NCBI RefSeq assembly: GCF_000317535.1
Contig: NC_019757.1
Location: forward strand, 1,029,001 to 1,093,000
Origin: Cylindrospermum stagnale PCC 7417
GTDB taxonomy: Bacteria; Cyanobacteriota; Cyanobacteriia; Cyanobacteriales; Nostocaceae
Reading direction: 5' to 3'
DNA length: 64,000 bases
In this document: positions 9,508 through 18,726 of the stretch, piece after piece
Layout: each line of letters begins with the position of its first letter
Position numbering within the stretch: position 1 is the stretch's first letter
Notes under the pieces: generated by a model
Seen by the model: the letters and a program-made list of their open reading frames with translations, nothing else
Database searches by the model: none
What the model was told of the DNA's origin: nothing
Translations under genes and position numbers: made by a program

Positions 9508-10965
9508 TCAAACCTCAAGTTGATAAATAGCGATCGCTTCATCTTTCCCCTTCACCTTCACAGCCTGATCTACCAAAGAGAGAGAAAATGCTTCTGGGTA
9601 AGCTAAACTGCTAACTACCGACTCAGTTAGCAGCACCGCACAGTTATATTGCTTCGTCAATCCCTCAATGCGAGAAGCGACATTTACCGCATCACCGATG
9701 ACTGTAGACTCAATACGGGAAGTAAAACCCACCGTACCCATAACAACCTTCCCGCGATGAATGCCGATACCGACATCGATTTTGGGTAACCCTTTTTGCG
9801 ATCGTAGCTCATTAAATTTATCCAAAGCCTGATGCATCAAAATTGCCGCTTTCAGTGCGCCATCGGTGGCATGATCATCAAACAGCGCCATGATCGCATC
9901 ACCGATATATTTATCAATAAACCCACCTGCTTGATCGATGGCTTGTCCCATACAAGCCAAGTAGTCATTCAAAAACATAAAAATTTCCATCGGTGCCATC
10001 GCCTCCGACATCGACGTATAACCCCGGATATCGCAGAATAAAATGGTCATCGGCCGGATTGAAGCCACACCCACCTCAATATTTTCCACACCTTGGGGTG
10101 CGATCGCTAAAATAAACTTATCCGGCACAAATCTCTCAAAAGAATCTAAAGTCCTTTGCAACTTACTAAACGACGCCTGTAACGCTGAGGACATTTCATT
10201 AAACGAAGTCGCCAAGGCGCCAATTTCATCTCCACGGTGATTGATCTCTGCACGATGCTGCAAATCTCCCCCAGCAATCTTGGCAGCACTCACCTGCAAA
10301 CGCCGCACGGGATTACTCAGATGCTGTGCCAGAATATATGCAAACACCAAACCAACAGCAAGTCCCACAACACCTACCACTAAAGCTTGCTGCACCGCAT
10401 TGACCACAGCTTGATCTACCCGTCGCAAAGATACACCAATCCGTAAAGTACCAAGTTTTTTACCACTCAAGGTGACGATATCTGAAGCCGCTTCAATCAA
10501 GTGTTCGCCCCGCTTTATCCGCAATTTTCCCCCAAAATAAAGATCTCGCAGGGCAAATGTTTTTGTAATCAGTGTCTTTCCGCTTAACTTGAGGGAGGCA
10601 TTTGTCACCCTCAAAGGCACAACATCAGGAACATACTGGTTTTGAAACTCACTAGGTGATGAAGCAATAATCTGATTTTCTTGACGACTATCAGAAATAA
10701 TTGCATAGACAAATTCGTCATTTTCCCGCAGCAGCAAATCTAAATTGAGGCGAATTTGACTCCAGTTTTCTTCAGTGAGTTCGTTCAAATAGGTATAACT
10801 CAACACCTTAGAAAAAGATCTGGCTTCATTCAGCTTTTCTTGCTGGTAGAGATAACTTTCACTTTTTGCCCAAACTAGAACCACTGCACCAACCAAGGTG
10901 AGGATTAACAGCGTTGTACTAGTCATGATTTGGGTGCGAATTGACCGGGAAGTTAAAAATTTCAT
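9508..10965 (-). CDS. membrane adenylate cyclase with HAMP domain (class III)
   Basis: Makes cAMP from ATP. Counted from MKFLTSRSIRTQIM (485 residues): a first transmembrane helix at about 12-32, a periplasmic sensor region to about 190, a second helix (VVGVVGLAVGLVFAYILA), HAMP, and a class III cyclase domain over about the last 200 residues. Metal-binding aspartates are in FCDIRGYT and YIGDAIMALF. The lysine of FIDKYIGD and the aspartate of VIGDAVNVASRIEG favour ATP over GTP. The ATG at 10965 overlaps the stop of the upstream lipoprotein gene as ATGA, so the two are translationally coupled. A start further upstream (11001) is possible but lies inside that gene. Confidence 0.9.
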   Translation of the reverse strand: MKFLTSRSIRTQIMTSTTLLILTLVGAVVLVWAKSESYLYQQEKLNEARSFSKVLSYTYLNELTEENWSQIRLNLDLLLRENDEFVYAIISDSRQENQIIASSPSEFQNQYVPDVVPLRVTNASLKLSGKTLITKTFALRDLYFGGKLRIKRGEHLIEAASDIVTLSGKKLGTLRIGVSLRRVDQAVVNAVQQALVVGVVGLAVGLVFAYILAQHLSNPVRRLQVSAAKIAGGDLQHRAEINHRGDEIGALATSFNEMSSALQASFSKLQRTLDSFERFVPDKFILAIAPQGVENIEVGVASIRPMTILFCDIRGYTSMSEAMAPMEIFMFLNDYLACMGQAIDQAGGFIDKYIGDAIMALFDDHATDGALKAAILMHQALDKFNELRSQKGLPKIDVGIGIHRGKVVMGTVGFTSRIESTVIGDAVNVASRIEGLTKQYNCAVLLTESVVSSLAYPEAFSLSLVDQAVKVKGKDEAIAIYQLEV

Positions 10966-11987
10966 TGTTTTGTAGTCAACGCTTCTACAAACGTTACCCA
11001 TGGCAGATCTTTGAGGTTGCAGTTAGAACCAAAAGCCAGAGTTATCGGGCCACCTTTTCTGGCTGGAATTAGCTGTTTGTCTTCACCCCATCTAGTTGCT
11101 AGGACAATATCACAGTCACGCACATTAGCAGCTGGCAAAGTAACTGGGTTAGCCGGGTTATTGTAAATTGGTGGCTTTCCTCGTACCACAACGAATCCTA
11201 ACGAGGGTAGTTGGACACCAGCTAAAGCCAGAACATCTCGCATACGCACCCCATGCAGTTGAATTTTGCCATTAGGCCAGCCAACTCTGTAACCAACAGG
11301 TTCTGTCAGAGTGACTTGGGGTAGTTTGTCTAAGTCGGTCAAATTAAGTTCCCGCTTCCCCACTTGCAGTTTGACCCTTTCTGTACCAACCACTACATGG
11401 TTAACGTAAAATGCCCAGGATGATGAATCATACTTCTGTAGCAATTGCGGAAAATCAGTATCGGGAAATACTAAATAAGTTGGCCCACCTTGGTCGCGTT
11501 CAATTGGTTTGCCATTACTAGTAAGTGCCAATATAATCGGGTAAGCTAGCAAATCCGTCAAAGGAAGAGTCACTTGATAAGCGTCGTAACAGACAAAGGT
11601 GACTTCAGTGACATTCGATTGATAACCAAAATTTTTTAGCAGCCCTGATACAGGGATACCACGAAAGTCAAAAATCCGCTCTCGCTGGACAACCTGATTG
11701 GCATCAGTGGTTTTTACATGGGTATTAGCCAAGGCAAAAAGCTGTTGCCAATCTAATTTTACAGGTTTACCAGTTGCCGTCTCACCCTGAATAACCAAAT
11801 TCCACTCACTCGGCCGTGTCTTTTTGGCATTATCTGCCACAATTTGAGCATTGCGAGCGATCGCTTCTTTGCGCCATACTTCCAGTTGATCATCTGTCGG
11901 CTGGTTTGTACAACCTCCCAGGCAGACAATTGCTGACAACAAAGATATCAAAGGTAAGTTTTTCCCCAAATCTGGATGCAACCACAT
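10962..11987 (-). CDS. lipoprotein with oxidoreductase molybdopterin-binding-like (SUOX) folds
   Basis: A 341-residue exported protein. The N-terminus is a lipoprotein signal with lipobox LGGC (cysteine at about residue 26), so the mature protein is probably anchored facing the periplasm or lumen. The body resembles the sulfite-oxidase molybdopterin-binding fold in two stretches: IPVSGLLKNFG with VTEVTFVCYDAYQVTLP and GGPTYLVFP, then IQLHGVRMRDVLALAGVQ with KGGPITLAFG. The usual cofactor-binding cysteine context is not clear, so it may bind a ligand rather than act as an enzyme. The gene is coupled by ATGA to the membrane adenylate cyclase, suggesting it feeds a signal to that cyclase; this is inference. 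Confidence 0.75.
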   Translation of the reverse strand: MWLHPDLGKNLPLISLLSAIVCLGGCTNQPTDDQLEVWRKEAIARNAQIVADNAKKTRPSEWNLVIQGETATGKPVKLDWQQLFALANTHVKTTDANQVVQRERIFDFRGIPVSGLLKNFGYQSNVTEVTFVCYDAYQVTLPLTDLLAYPIILALTSNGKPIERDQGGPTYLVFPDTDFPQLLQKYDSSSWAFYVNHVVVGTERVKLQVGKRELNLTDLDKLPQVTLTEPVGYRVGWPNGKIQLHGVRMRDVLALAGVQLPSLGFVVVRGKPPIYNNPANPVTLPAANVRDCDIVLATRWGEDKQLIPARKGGPITLAFGSNCNLKDLPWVTFVEALTTKQ

Positions 11988-12165
11988 TCACACAATACTT
12001 TTGAAAAAGCTGTACACAATAGCGTAGGTCTAGCACATCCGCTACTTTATTCACAGCGATGTAGTGCAGTTTTATGCATTGGGCAAGATTGGCCTCAGAA
12101 AAAAGTCGCTATCTTCCTTTCTAGATATGATGGCAGCAAAATTAAAGCGCCAAAATAGAAGACAC

Positions 12166-12245
12166 AGGGTAAGGGGGAAAAAGGTAATGGGGAAAAAGGT
12201 AAGAGTTTTCTCAATCCTTAGTCTCTAGTCTCTAGTCCCTAGTAA
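12166..12245 (+). repeat. short tandem repeats upstream of putA
   Basis: Runs of GGGGAAAAAGGTAA-type units followed by TAGTCTC/TAGTCCC heptamers. Such heptamer repeats are typical of filamentous cyanobacterial spacers. No coding potential. Confidence 0.6.
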
Positions 12246-12275
12246 AGAATCTCGTAAATCAGGAGTTTATTATCA

Positions 12276-15248
12276 GTGGTATTACAAGTACAAAACAGCA
12301 CTTACGAAGCTAAAACCCAAGAAATTGCTAAACAACTTTTGGCATTAACTCAAGAAAATCGCTCATTTTTTGCTTCTTTGCGCGATCAGATGCGGTGGGA
12401 TGATAAATTGCTAGCTTGGGCAATGAGTAACCCCGGATTGCGGGTGCAGTTATTTCGTTTTATCGATACTTTACCCGCTTTAGGCAGTAAACCAGAAATT
12501 GCCGCCCATTTACAAGAATATCTGGGAGATGAGTCTGTAGAACTACCCGCAGCTTTAAAGGGGATGCTAAACTTTGCTAACCCCGATTCGATGCCGGGAC
12601 AAGTGGCAGCGACAACGGTGGGGACAGCAGTCGAAACCCTGGCCCATAAATATATTTCTGGGGAAAATATTAAACAAGTCATCAAAACAGTTGAACGACT
12701 GCGGAAAGAGAAAATGGCTTTCACCATCGACTTACTCGGTGAAGCGGTGATTACAGAAGCTGAAGCGCAGTCTTATCTAGAACGCTACATGGAATTAATG
12801 CAACAATTGGTGGCAGCATCCAAGAGTTGGACAACAATTCCGGCTATTGATGAAGCAGATGGTGAACAAATCCCAAAAGTTCAGGTTTCTGTGAAGTTAA
12901 CGGCGTTTTATTCTCAATTTGACCCTCTAGATGCTAAAGGTAGTGAGGAGCGAGTAGGATCGCGCATTCGCACCCTTTTACGTCGTGCGAAGGAATTAGG
13001 CGCTGCTGTCCATTTTGATATGGAACAGTACGCTTACAAAGACATCACTCTCAGCATTCTCAAAAAACTGCTGCTAGAAGAAGAGTTTCGCCAACGCACA
13101 GATGTTGGACTGACTATCCAAGCATATCTGCGTGACAGTGAGCAAGATGCCAAAGAGGTGATTTCTTGGTTGAAACAGCGTGGTTATCCTTTAACCATCC
13201 GCTTGGTGAAAGGTGCATACTGGGATCAAGAAACGATTAAAGCTGCTCAGAAACATTGGCCACAGCCAGTTTACAACGACAAAGCGGCAACAGATGCCAA
13301 TTTTGAGGCGATCACTCAGTTGTTGCTAGAAAATCATCAATATGTGTATGCTGCCATTGGTAGTCATAATGTGCGATCGCATTCTCGCGCCATTGCGATC
13401 GCTGAAAGTTTAAATGTCCCCGGTCGTCGTTTTGAAATGCAAGTCCTCTACGGCATGGGTGATAAAGTCGCCAAAGCTTTAGTTGACAAGGGTTATCGCG
13501 TCCGTGTTTACTGTCCCTATGGTGAATTATTACCGGGAATGGCTTATCTAATTCGCCGTTTGTTGGAAAATACGGCTAATAGTTCTTTCATTCGCCAAAA
13601 TCTGGAAAATCGACCGGTTGAGGAGTTGATAGCGCCGCCGATTCCAGCTTCCCCCTCGCTTGCGGGGGGGACTGAGGGGGGGTTCCCCGGTGCGCCAGAT
13701 ACAGATTATGCTGAAGAGGATGTGAGAATCAAATCCGCTCAAGCTTTTGAAAGTGTTCGTCAGCAATTTGGCAAAACTTATTTACCGTTAATCAATGGCG
13801 AATACGTTAACACCGAGAAATATGTCGATTCCCTTAACCCCTCAAATTTTAGCGAGGTAATTGGGAAAGTCGGATTAATCAGTGTGGAACAAGCGGAACA
13901 AGCGATGCAAGCGGCTAAAGCTGCTTTTCCCGCTTGGCGTAAAACTCCTGTGAAACAACGCGCTGACATTTTGCGGAAAGCTGCTGATTTGATGGAACTA
14001 CGCCGCGCCTCCCTTTCTGCTTGGATAGTTTTGGAGGTTGGGAAACCAGTTAAGGAAGCAGATGGCGAAGTTTCGGAAGCGATAGATTTTTGTCGCTACT
14101 ACGCCTCGGAGATGGAACGGTTGGATAAAGGGGTAAATTACGATGTTTCTGGGGAAACTAATCGTTATCTTTACCAGCCACGAGGAATTGCTGTCGTAAT
14201 TTCTCCTTGGAATTTCCCTTTAGCGATCGCTTGTGGAATGACAGTTGCCGCGTTGGTTGCGGGTAATTGCACTTTACTCAAACCTGCGGAAACATCTTCG
14301 GTGATTACTGCCAAGCTTACAGAAATTCTCATTGAGGCAGGTATTCCTAAGGGTGTATTTCAATATGTTCCCGGTAAGGGTTCTCAAGTCGGTGCTTATT
14401 TGGTAAATCATCCCGAAACTCATGTAATTGCTTTTACAGGTTCTCAAGAAGTAGGTTGTAGAATCTACGCAGAAGCGGCGATAGTTAAACCTGGTCAAAA
14501 GCATATGAAGCGGGTGATTGCCGAAATGGGTGGCAAGAACGGCATTATCATTGATGAAAGTGCTGATTTAGACCAAGCTGTAGTTGGGGTGGTGCAGTCG
14601 GCATTTGGTTACAGCGGACAAAAATGTTCTGCTGCTGCCAGGGTGATTGTCCTGGAACCAGTTTATGATGCCTTTGTGCAGCGGTTGGTAGAAGCAACAA
14701 AATCCCTAAATATTGGGGAAGCGGAGTTACCCAGCACTCAAGTTGGCCCGGTGATTGATGCTCCGGCGCGATCGCGCATTCTTGAGTATATTGAAAAAGG
14801 GAAAGCAGAAGCAGAAGTGGCTCTAGAGTTACCCGCACCAGAACAGGGATATTTTATTGGGCCTGTCATCTTTAGTGAAGTGCCACCAAATGGGATAATT
14901 GCCCAACAAGAAATTTTTGGCCCAGTGCTGGCTGTAATTCGCGTTAAAGATTTCCAGGAAGCTTTGCAAGTTGCCAACGGGACTAATTACGCCTTAACAG
15001 GGGGACTATATTCTCGCACTCCTTCCCATATCCAGCAGGCAGAACAAGACTTTGAAGTTGGGAATTTGTACATTAATCGTACCATCACTGGTGCGATCGT
15101 CGCTCGCCAACCCTTTGGCGGATTTAAACTTTCCGGTGTCGGTTCTAAAGCCGGTGGACCTGATTACCTGCTACAGTTCCTAGAACCGCGCACTGTGACA
15201 GAAAACATCCAGCGTCAAGGTTTTGCACCAATTGAGGGTGCAGATTAA
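12276..15248 (+). CDS. putA: bifunctional proline dehydrogenase / P5C dehydrogenase
   Basis: Oxidises proline to glutamate in two steps with FAD and then NAD+. The 990-residue protein has a PRODH barrel at about residues 100-430 (VSVKLTAFYSQFDP, AYLRDSEQDA, RLVKGAYWD, MQVLYGMGD) and an aldehyde dehydrogenase domain at about 500-985 (SPWNFPLAIACGMTVAALVAG, AEMGGKNGIII, GYSGQKCSAAARV with the catalytic cysteine, QEIFGPVLAV). The GTG start at 12276 is preceded by AGGAG at 12261-12265. The linker at residues about 457-471 is coded by a palindromic G/C-rich repeat (13645-13689), giving SPSLAGGTEGGFPG. There is no N-terminal DNA-binding domain, so it should not repress its own gene. Confidence 0.95.
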   Translation: MVLQVQNSTYEAKTQEIAKQLLALTQENRSFFASLRDQMRWDDKLLAWAMSNPGLRVQLFRFIDTLPALGSKPEIAAHLQEYLGDESVELPAALKGMLNFANPDSMPGQVAATTVGTAVETLAHKYISGENIKQVIKTVERLRKEKMAFTIDLLGEAVITEAEAQSYLERYMELMQQLVAASKSWTTIPAIDEADGEQIPKVQVSVKLTAFYSQFDPLDAKGSEERVGSRIRTLLRRAKELGAAVHFDMEQYAYKDITLSILKKLLLEEEFRQRTDVGLTIQAYLRDSEQDAKEVISWLKQRGYPLTIRLVKGAYWDQETIKAAQKHWPQPVYNDKAATDANFEAITQLLLENHQYVYAAIGSHNVRSHSRAIAIAESLNVPGRRFEMQVLYGMGDKVAKALVDKGYRVRVYCPYGELLPGMAYLIRRLLENTANSSFIRQNLENRPVEELIAPPIPASPSLAGGTEGGFPGAPDTDYAEEDVRIKSAQAFESVRQQFGKTYLPLINGEYVNTEKYVDSLNPSNFSEVIGKVGLISVEQAEQAMQAAKAAFPAWRKTPVKQRADILRKAADLMELRRASLSAWIVLEVGKPVKEADGEVSEAIDFCRYYASEMERLDKGVNYDVSGETNRYLYQPRGIAVVISPWNFPLAIACGMTVAALVAGNCTLLKPAETSSVITAKLTEILIEAGIPKGVFQYVPGKGSQVGAYLVNHPETHVIAFTGSQEVGCRIYAEAAIVKPGQKHMKRVIAEMGGKNGIIIDESADLDQAVVGVVQSAFGYSGQKCSAAARVIVLEPVYDAFVQRLVEATKSLNIGEAELPSTQVGPVIDAPARSRILEYIEKGKAEAEVALELPAPEQGYFIGPVIFSEVPPNGIIAQQEIFGPVLAVIRVKDFQEALQVANGTNYALTGGLYSRTPSHIQQAEQDFEVGNLYINRTITGAIVARQPFGGFKLSGVGSKAGGPDYLLQFLEPRTVTENIQRQGFAPIEGAD
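13645..13689. repeat. palindromic repeat inserted in frame in putA
   Basis: CCCCCTCGCTTGCGGGGGGG followed by another G run. It matches the CGCTTGCGGGGAGGGG repeat seen in ileS (49600-49630) and in the spacer at 34560. It keeps the reading frame between the two enzyme domains. Confidence 0.7.
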
Positions 15249-15266
15249 ATAATCATTCTACCGTAG

Positions 15267-15283
15267 GGTGGGCATTGCCCACC
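15267..15283. repeat. GGTGGGC hairpin repeat after putA
   Basis: GGTGGGC, ATT loop, GCCCACC. This hairpin lies 20 bases past the putA stop. It lacks a U tract, so it is either a weak terminator or a dispersed repeat. Confidence 0.5.
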
Positions 15284-15363
15284 TTCGATATCTTCTTTAC
15301 CTCATGCAAAGACACAAAAGAACAAAGAATTACAGAAACAAGAATTTGGTCTAAATATGTGAC

Positions 15364-16197
15364 TTAATCACTTGATTGATTTAACCAAGTTACTAAATCA
15401 CCTATTTCTGAAAAGTCTAGTAATGCTTCTGCTAAATCATCTAACTTTTCAAGTGATAGCATTCTAATTTTATCAATCAATAAAGAATCTATTTCACCAA
15501 AACGGCGATTAAGCTGGCGGATAATTGTACGTTGCTCCCCCCGTTGCTCACCACGTTGCTCACCCTTCTGCAAAATATCCTGATAAATTACTGATTCTTG
15601 CATAATTTCCTCGCTTAACAATTGACGAATTAAGTCTTTATCAAACCGCAAGCCTGCTAAAATCTCTGTGTAAGCGGCAATATCCTGTTTAGTCTCTCTA
15701 TCCGAAATTCTAGCAACATTCTGGGAAACCTGCGATAATAAGCTCTGGGGTGAATTTGTTTGCGTTAATGGTGCCAAGGGCAATAATGCCGGATTATCGA
15801 GAAATAAGTCTGAATCTTGTTCCCACATCCGAATGACGCGATAGCGGTGAGTTGTTGTCTCATTAAGATATTCTTCGGTAAAGGCGATTTCGTTAGTTGT
15901 TTCTTGTAAGAAAATCACTACTTGAGTTACGGGAACTTTATATTGACGTATCAACCTCACCGAATAATCCAACATCCGCAAAGGAATAGGAGTTTTAGAC
16001 ATTGCTCCGGTTTGAAATTCAATGTGTAAAATCCGATTTTCAGTTTGTAAGAAGGTGACAAAATCAGCGCGAATTGGTTCGATACTTAATTCGGTTTTTA
16101 ATACTGCGATGTTTCGCGGTTCCTCAGTTAGCAACCAACGCGCAAAATCAAGTGGATACTTTTCAGCTAATATTTTACAAACGTTGTCGAAACTCAC
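15364..16197 (-). CDS. Rpn family recombination-promoting nuclease / DUF4351-type protein
   Basis: A 277-residue protein of the PD-(D/E)XK type common and multicopy in cyanobacteria. The nuclease core is seen as RADFVTFLQ and ILHIEFQTG (D then ExQ), followed by RMLDYSVRLIRQY and VTQVVIFL. The C-terminal half has a KGEQRGEQRGEQR run and a helical DUF4351-like tail. Related proteins promote recombination or act as DNA endonucleases. The start is a GTG with no good ribosome site. The frame stays open upstream and reads plausibly, so the real start may be earlier. Confidence 0.75.
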   Translation of the reverse strand: MSFDNVCKILAEKYPLDFARWLLTEEPRNIAVLKTELSIEPIRADFVTFLQTENRILHIEFQTGAMSKTPIPLRMLDYSVRLIRQYKVPVTQVVIFLQETTNEIAFTEEYLNETTTHRYRVIRMWEQDSDLFLDNPALLPLAPLTQTNSPQSLLSQVSQNVARISDRETKQDIAAYTEILAGLRFDKDLIRQLLSEEIMQESVIYQDILQKGEQRGEQRGEQRTIIRQLNRRFGEIDSLLIDKIRMLSLEKLDDLAEALLDFSEIGDLVTWLNQSSD

Positions 16198-16530
16198 AGG
16201 TTTATCAAAATATATATCACAATCATTATAAAATTTAATGGTAAAGCTGGGAATCTAAGAGTGAGTTAACAAATTAAATAAAAATGCTCTGGATTCTAAA
16301 ATAGAAAAATATAAATCGTAACCCAAGGTGAGCCTATCTCGGAGGGAGGTAATTCCCACTTGGGAACTAACTCCTACTCAAATTTTCTCAGAGACATCCT
16401 CTAAAAACATGACACCCATCTAACGACGTAGATTGAGAAAGTCGTCCCATACACTCCCCTAAAGAAAGATAACCCACAGGCGGAACTTTGCGACAATAGA
16501 TGAGATATCAGCGGTTTTGGAGGTGGAGAA
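16198..16530. other. intergenic region upstream of BtuF-like gene
   Basis: I see no gene here. I looked for a cobalamin riboswitch because of the BtuF-like gene downstream, but found no B12 box. A GGAGGTGGAGAA ribosome site lies just before the ATG at 16531. Confidence 0.5.
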
Positions 16531-17457
16531 ATGACAGACAGCGGTGTGAGAATAGTCTCTTTGATTCCTAGTGCAACCGAGATTTTAGCGAATCTGGGGT
16601 TGATTGATGCTATCGTTGGGCGATCGCATGAATGTGACTATCCCCCCGAAGTCCAACATCTGCCGGTTTGTACCCAAGCCCGCTTAGACAGCAAAGCACC
16701 TAGCAGTGATATTCACGCTGATGTAAACAATTTGTTGCAATCTGCCCTGAGTATTTATCAAATCAAAACAGATGTTTTAGAACGATTGCAGCCTACCCAC
16801 ATTCTGACTCAAGACCAGTGTGATGTCTGTGCAGTCAGTTTAAAAGAAGTTGAAAAGGCTGTAGCTACCCTCACCCACTCCTCACCCCAGATTATTTCCT
16901 TACAACCCAATATTCTCTCGGATGTTTGGGCTGATGTTGAGCGAGTCGGCAACGTCTTCGGGGTAGACTCAGTAAAAGTGCTAGAAAACTTAGAAGCCCG
17001 CGTTAAAATTTGTCAGCAAAAAATCCAAGGACTTTCTTTAGCAGAAATTCCCAAAGTCGTTTGCATCGAGTGGACTGATCCTTTAATGACTGCTGCAAAC
17101 TGGATTCCCGAATTAGTTAACTTGGCAGGTGGACAGACAATATTTAGCATTGCAGGTAAGCCATCTTGTCAATTACAGAGGGAAACATTGATCGCCAGTA
17201 ATCCAGATGTGATTATTTTTATGCCCTGCGGTTTTGATTTAAATCGCACTCGCCAGGAAGCCAAGATATTAACTCAACTTCCAGAGTGGCAAAAACTCCA
17301 CGCCACCCAAACTGGTAGAGTTTTCGTAGCTGATGGCAATGCTTACTTTAACCGTCCAGGTCCACGACTGGTAGATTCTTTGGAAATTTTGGCGGAAATT
17401 TTGCATCCCGAAATTTTTGACTATGGCTACAAAGGCGTCGGCTGGGAACCAATGTGA
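16531..17457 (+). CDS. cobalamin-binding protein, BtuF-like, without signal peptide
   Basis: A 308-residue protein of the periplasmic binding fold of corrinoid/iron ABC transporters (RIVSLIPSATEILANLGL at the start, THILTQDQCDVCAVSL, NPDVIIFMPCGFD). It begins directly with the mature domain and has no signal peptide or lipobox, so it is probably cytoplasmic or exported in some unusual way. Such leaderless relatives are widespread in cyanobacteria and annotated as cobalamin-binding. No transporter genes are adjacent. The downstream insertion sequence starts within a few bases of its TGA stop. Confidence 0.82.
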   Translation: MTDSGVRIVSLIPSATEILANLGLIDAIVGRSHECDYPPEVQHLPVCTQARLDSKAPSSDIHADVNNLLQSALSIYQIKTDVLERLQPTHILTQDQCDVCAVSLKEVEKAVATLTHSSPQIISLQPNILSDVWADVERVGNVFGVDSVKVLENLEARVKICQQKIQGLSLAEIPKVVCIEWTDPLMTAANWIPELVNLAGGQTIFSIAGKPSCQLQRETLIASNPDVIIFMPCGFDLNRTRQEAKILTQLPEWQKLHATQTGRVFVADGNAYFNRPGPRLVDSLEILAEILHPEIFDYGYKGVGWEPM

Positions 17458-17461
17458 CGTA

Positions 17462-17620
17462 CCTACACCTCTCTTCGAGTAGGTGTAGGCTTCTCAGAGA
17501 CTCTTCGTTGAAGACATTATCTGAGCTTTTAGATCGTGCGTCCCACGATTCTTTATGATTATAGAGGCATTTAGATCCCTGCACAAACTGATATTACAAT
17601 TAGGGCAATTGTGCATTCTT
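17462..17620 (-). ncRNA. candidate omega RNA (reRNA) of TnpB
   Basis: In IS605 elements the guide RNA of TnpB comes from the 3' end of tnpB through the right end. Here that is roughly 17620 down to 17462 on the minus strand, closing with the 9-bp hairpin at 17462-17489. The guide would then be read from the last bases of the BtuF-like gene. Boundaries are inferred from family knowledge, not seen. Confidence 0.35.
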
Positions 17621-18681
17621 TGAGATAGTGGTTTTATTACCTTGGAACCACAATTAGAGCATTCCTGCGAAGTACCGCTGGGATTTATAGCAACTACTTT
17701 CAGCCCAGCATTGTCGGCTCTGACTGTAAGTATTGAAATAAATTGACCCCATCCAGCATCGTTTACACTTTTGGCTAGCCTAGACTTAGCTAATCCTTTG
17801 ATATTTAGTTTTTCAACAGCAATAACGTCATACTTATCAAGTAGGGACTTAGCTGTTTTGAAATGAAAATCTTTACGAGTATCAGCAACTTTTTTATGTT
17901 GCTTACTCAGTTTGTTAATAGCTTTTTTCCGACGATTAGAACCCTTTTGGCGTCTTGAAACCTTACGCTGTGCCGACTTTAATTTACGTTCAGCCTTGCG
18001 TAGATATTTTGGCGCAGCAATTCTGGTATTGTCAGAGGCAACATAAAAATCAATAAGACCTACATCAATTCCTACAATATTCTTAGCGTCAAAATCAGGT
18101 TTGACTGTTGGGACTGTTTGAGCTTCAAGGCTTAGAGTTACATAATATCCATCGGCTTTTTTGGTGACAGACATGGTTTTAATATCAAAGCCATTTGGTA
18201 TTTGACGATGAACAATGACTTTTACTGTACCAATTTTTGATAGAGTTATTTGATTATTTTGAAAATGCTCCTTTTTGAATTGTGGGTAGGTAAATGTTTT
18301 ATACTGTCCTTTACCTTTAAATCTAGGTTTACCTGATTTTTTCCCGTTACAATCTCCTTTCAACCATTTATCAAACGCTAATTCAACTTTTTTGGATACT
18401 TCTTGCAATACCTGAGAGTGAATGCTTTTGTACCAAGGACGGTCTTTTTTTAGTTGGGTTAGTGTTGCTTGTTGACTAAATCTATTCGGCTTGTCCTTAA
18501 GTTCTGGGATATGGCAAACAACTAGAGAACATCTATCTATAGAGCATCTGTTTTGCTCATACCAATCAAACCTTTGAGCCAGCTGATAATTATACTGACA
18601 GCGCAGCATATCTAATGTATTGTCAATAATTTCAGCTTGTCTTTTAGTCGGCTTTAATCGGTATTGATAGGATGTTCTCAC
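17494..18681 (-). CDS. tnpB: RNA-guided endonuclease TnpB
   Basis: A 395-residue TnpB, the ancestor-type relative of Cas12. All RuvC residues are in place: D206 (NIVGIDVGLID), E290 (VIAVEKLN) and D369 (CRDLNAS). The zinc finger cysteines C341, C344 (CSNCG), C359 and C362 (CPNC) are present, and an N-terminal helix-turn-helix segment (YRLKPTKRQAEIID) is visible. Full length with intact catalytic site suggests an active nuclease. The start is GTG at 18681 (GTGAGAACATCC). Known TnpBs cut the donor-joint-like target next to a short adjacent motif and help keep the element. Confidence 0.93.
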   Translation of the reverse strand: MRTSYQYRLKPTKRQAEIIDNTLDMLRCQYNYQLAQRFDWYEQNRCSIDRCSLVVCHIPELKDKPNRFSQQATLTQLKKDRPWYKSIHSQVLQEVSKKVELAFDKWLKGDCNGKKSGKPRFKGKGQYKTFTYPQFKKEHFQNNQITLSKIGTVKVIVHRQIPNGFDIKTMSVTKKADGYYVTLSLEAQTVPTVKPDFDAKNIVGIDVGLIDFYVASDNTRIAAPKYLRKAERKLKSAQRKVSRRQKGSNRRKKAINKLSKQHKKVADTRKDFHFKTAKSLLDKYDVIAVEKLNIKGLAKSRLAKSVNDAGWGQFISILTVRADNAGLKVVAINPSGTSQECSNCGSKVIKPLSQRMHNCPNCNISLCRDLNASIIIKNRGTHDLKAQIMSSTKSL

Positions 18682-18726
18682 TGGTTCGACTAAATCAGTA
18701 TTGTATTTATAGTCTACACTGATTTA

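Larger units (their letters stand above)
17458..18726 (-). mobile_element. IS200/IS605-type insertion sequence carrying only tnpB
   Basis: The element is bounded by two hairpins. The right-end hairpin is CCTACACCT/AGGTGTAGG at 17462-17489 and the left-end hairpin is TAAATCAGT/ACTGATTTA at 18691-18726. No TnpA (Y1 transposase) gene is present, so it would need TnpA in trans to move. It abuts the stop of the BtuF-like gene. Exact ends cannot be fixed without a second copy. Confidence 0.75.

Noticed and set aside
16198-16530. Possible cobalamin riboswitch before the BtuF-like gene
   Set aside because: No B12 box or fitting long fold seen by eye; a covariance-model search would settle it.
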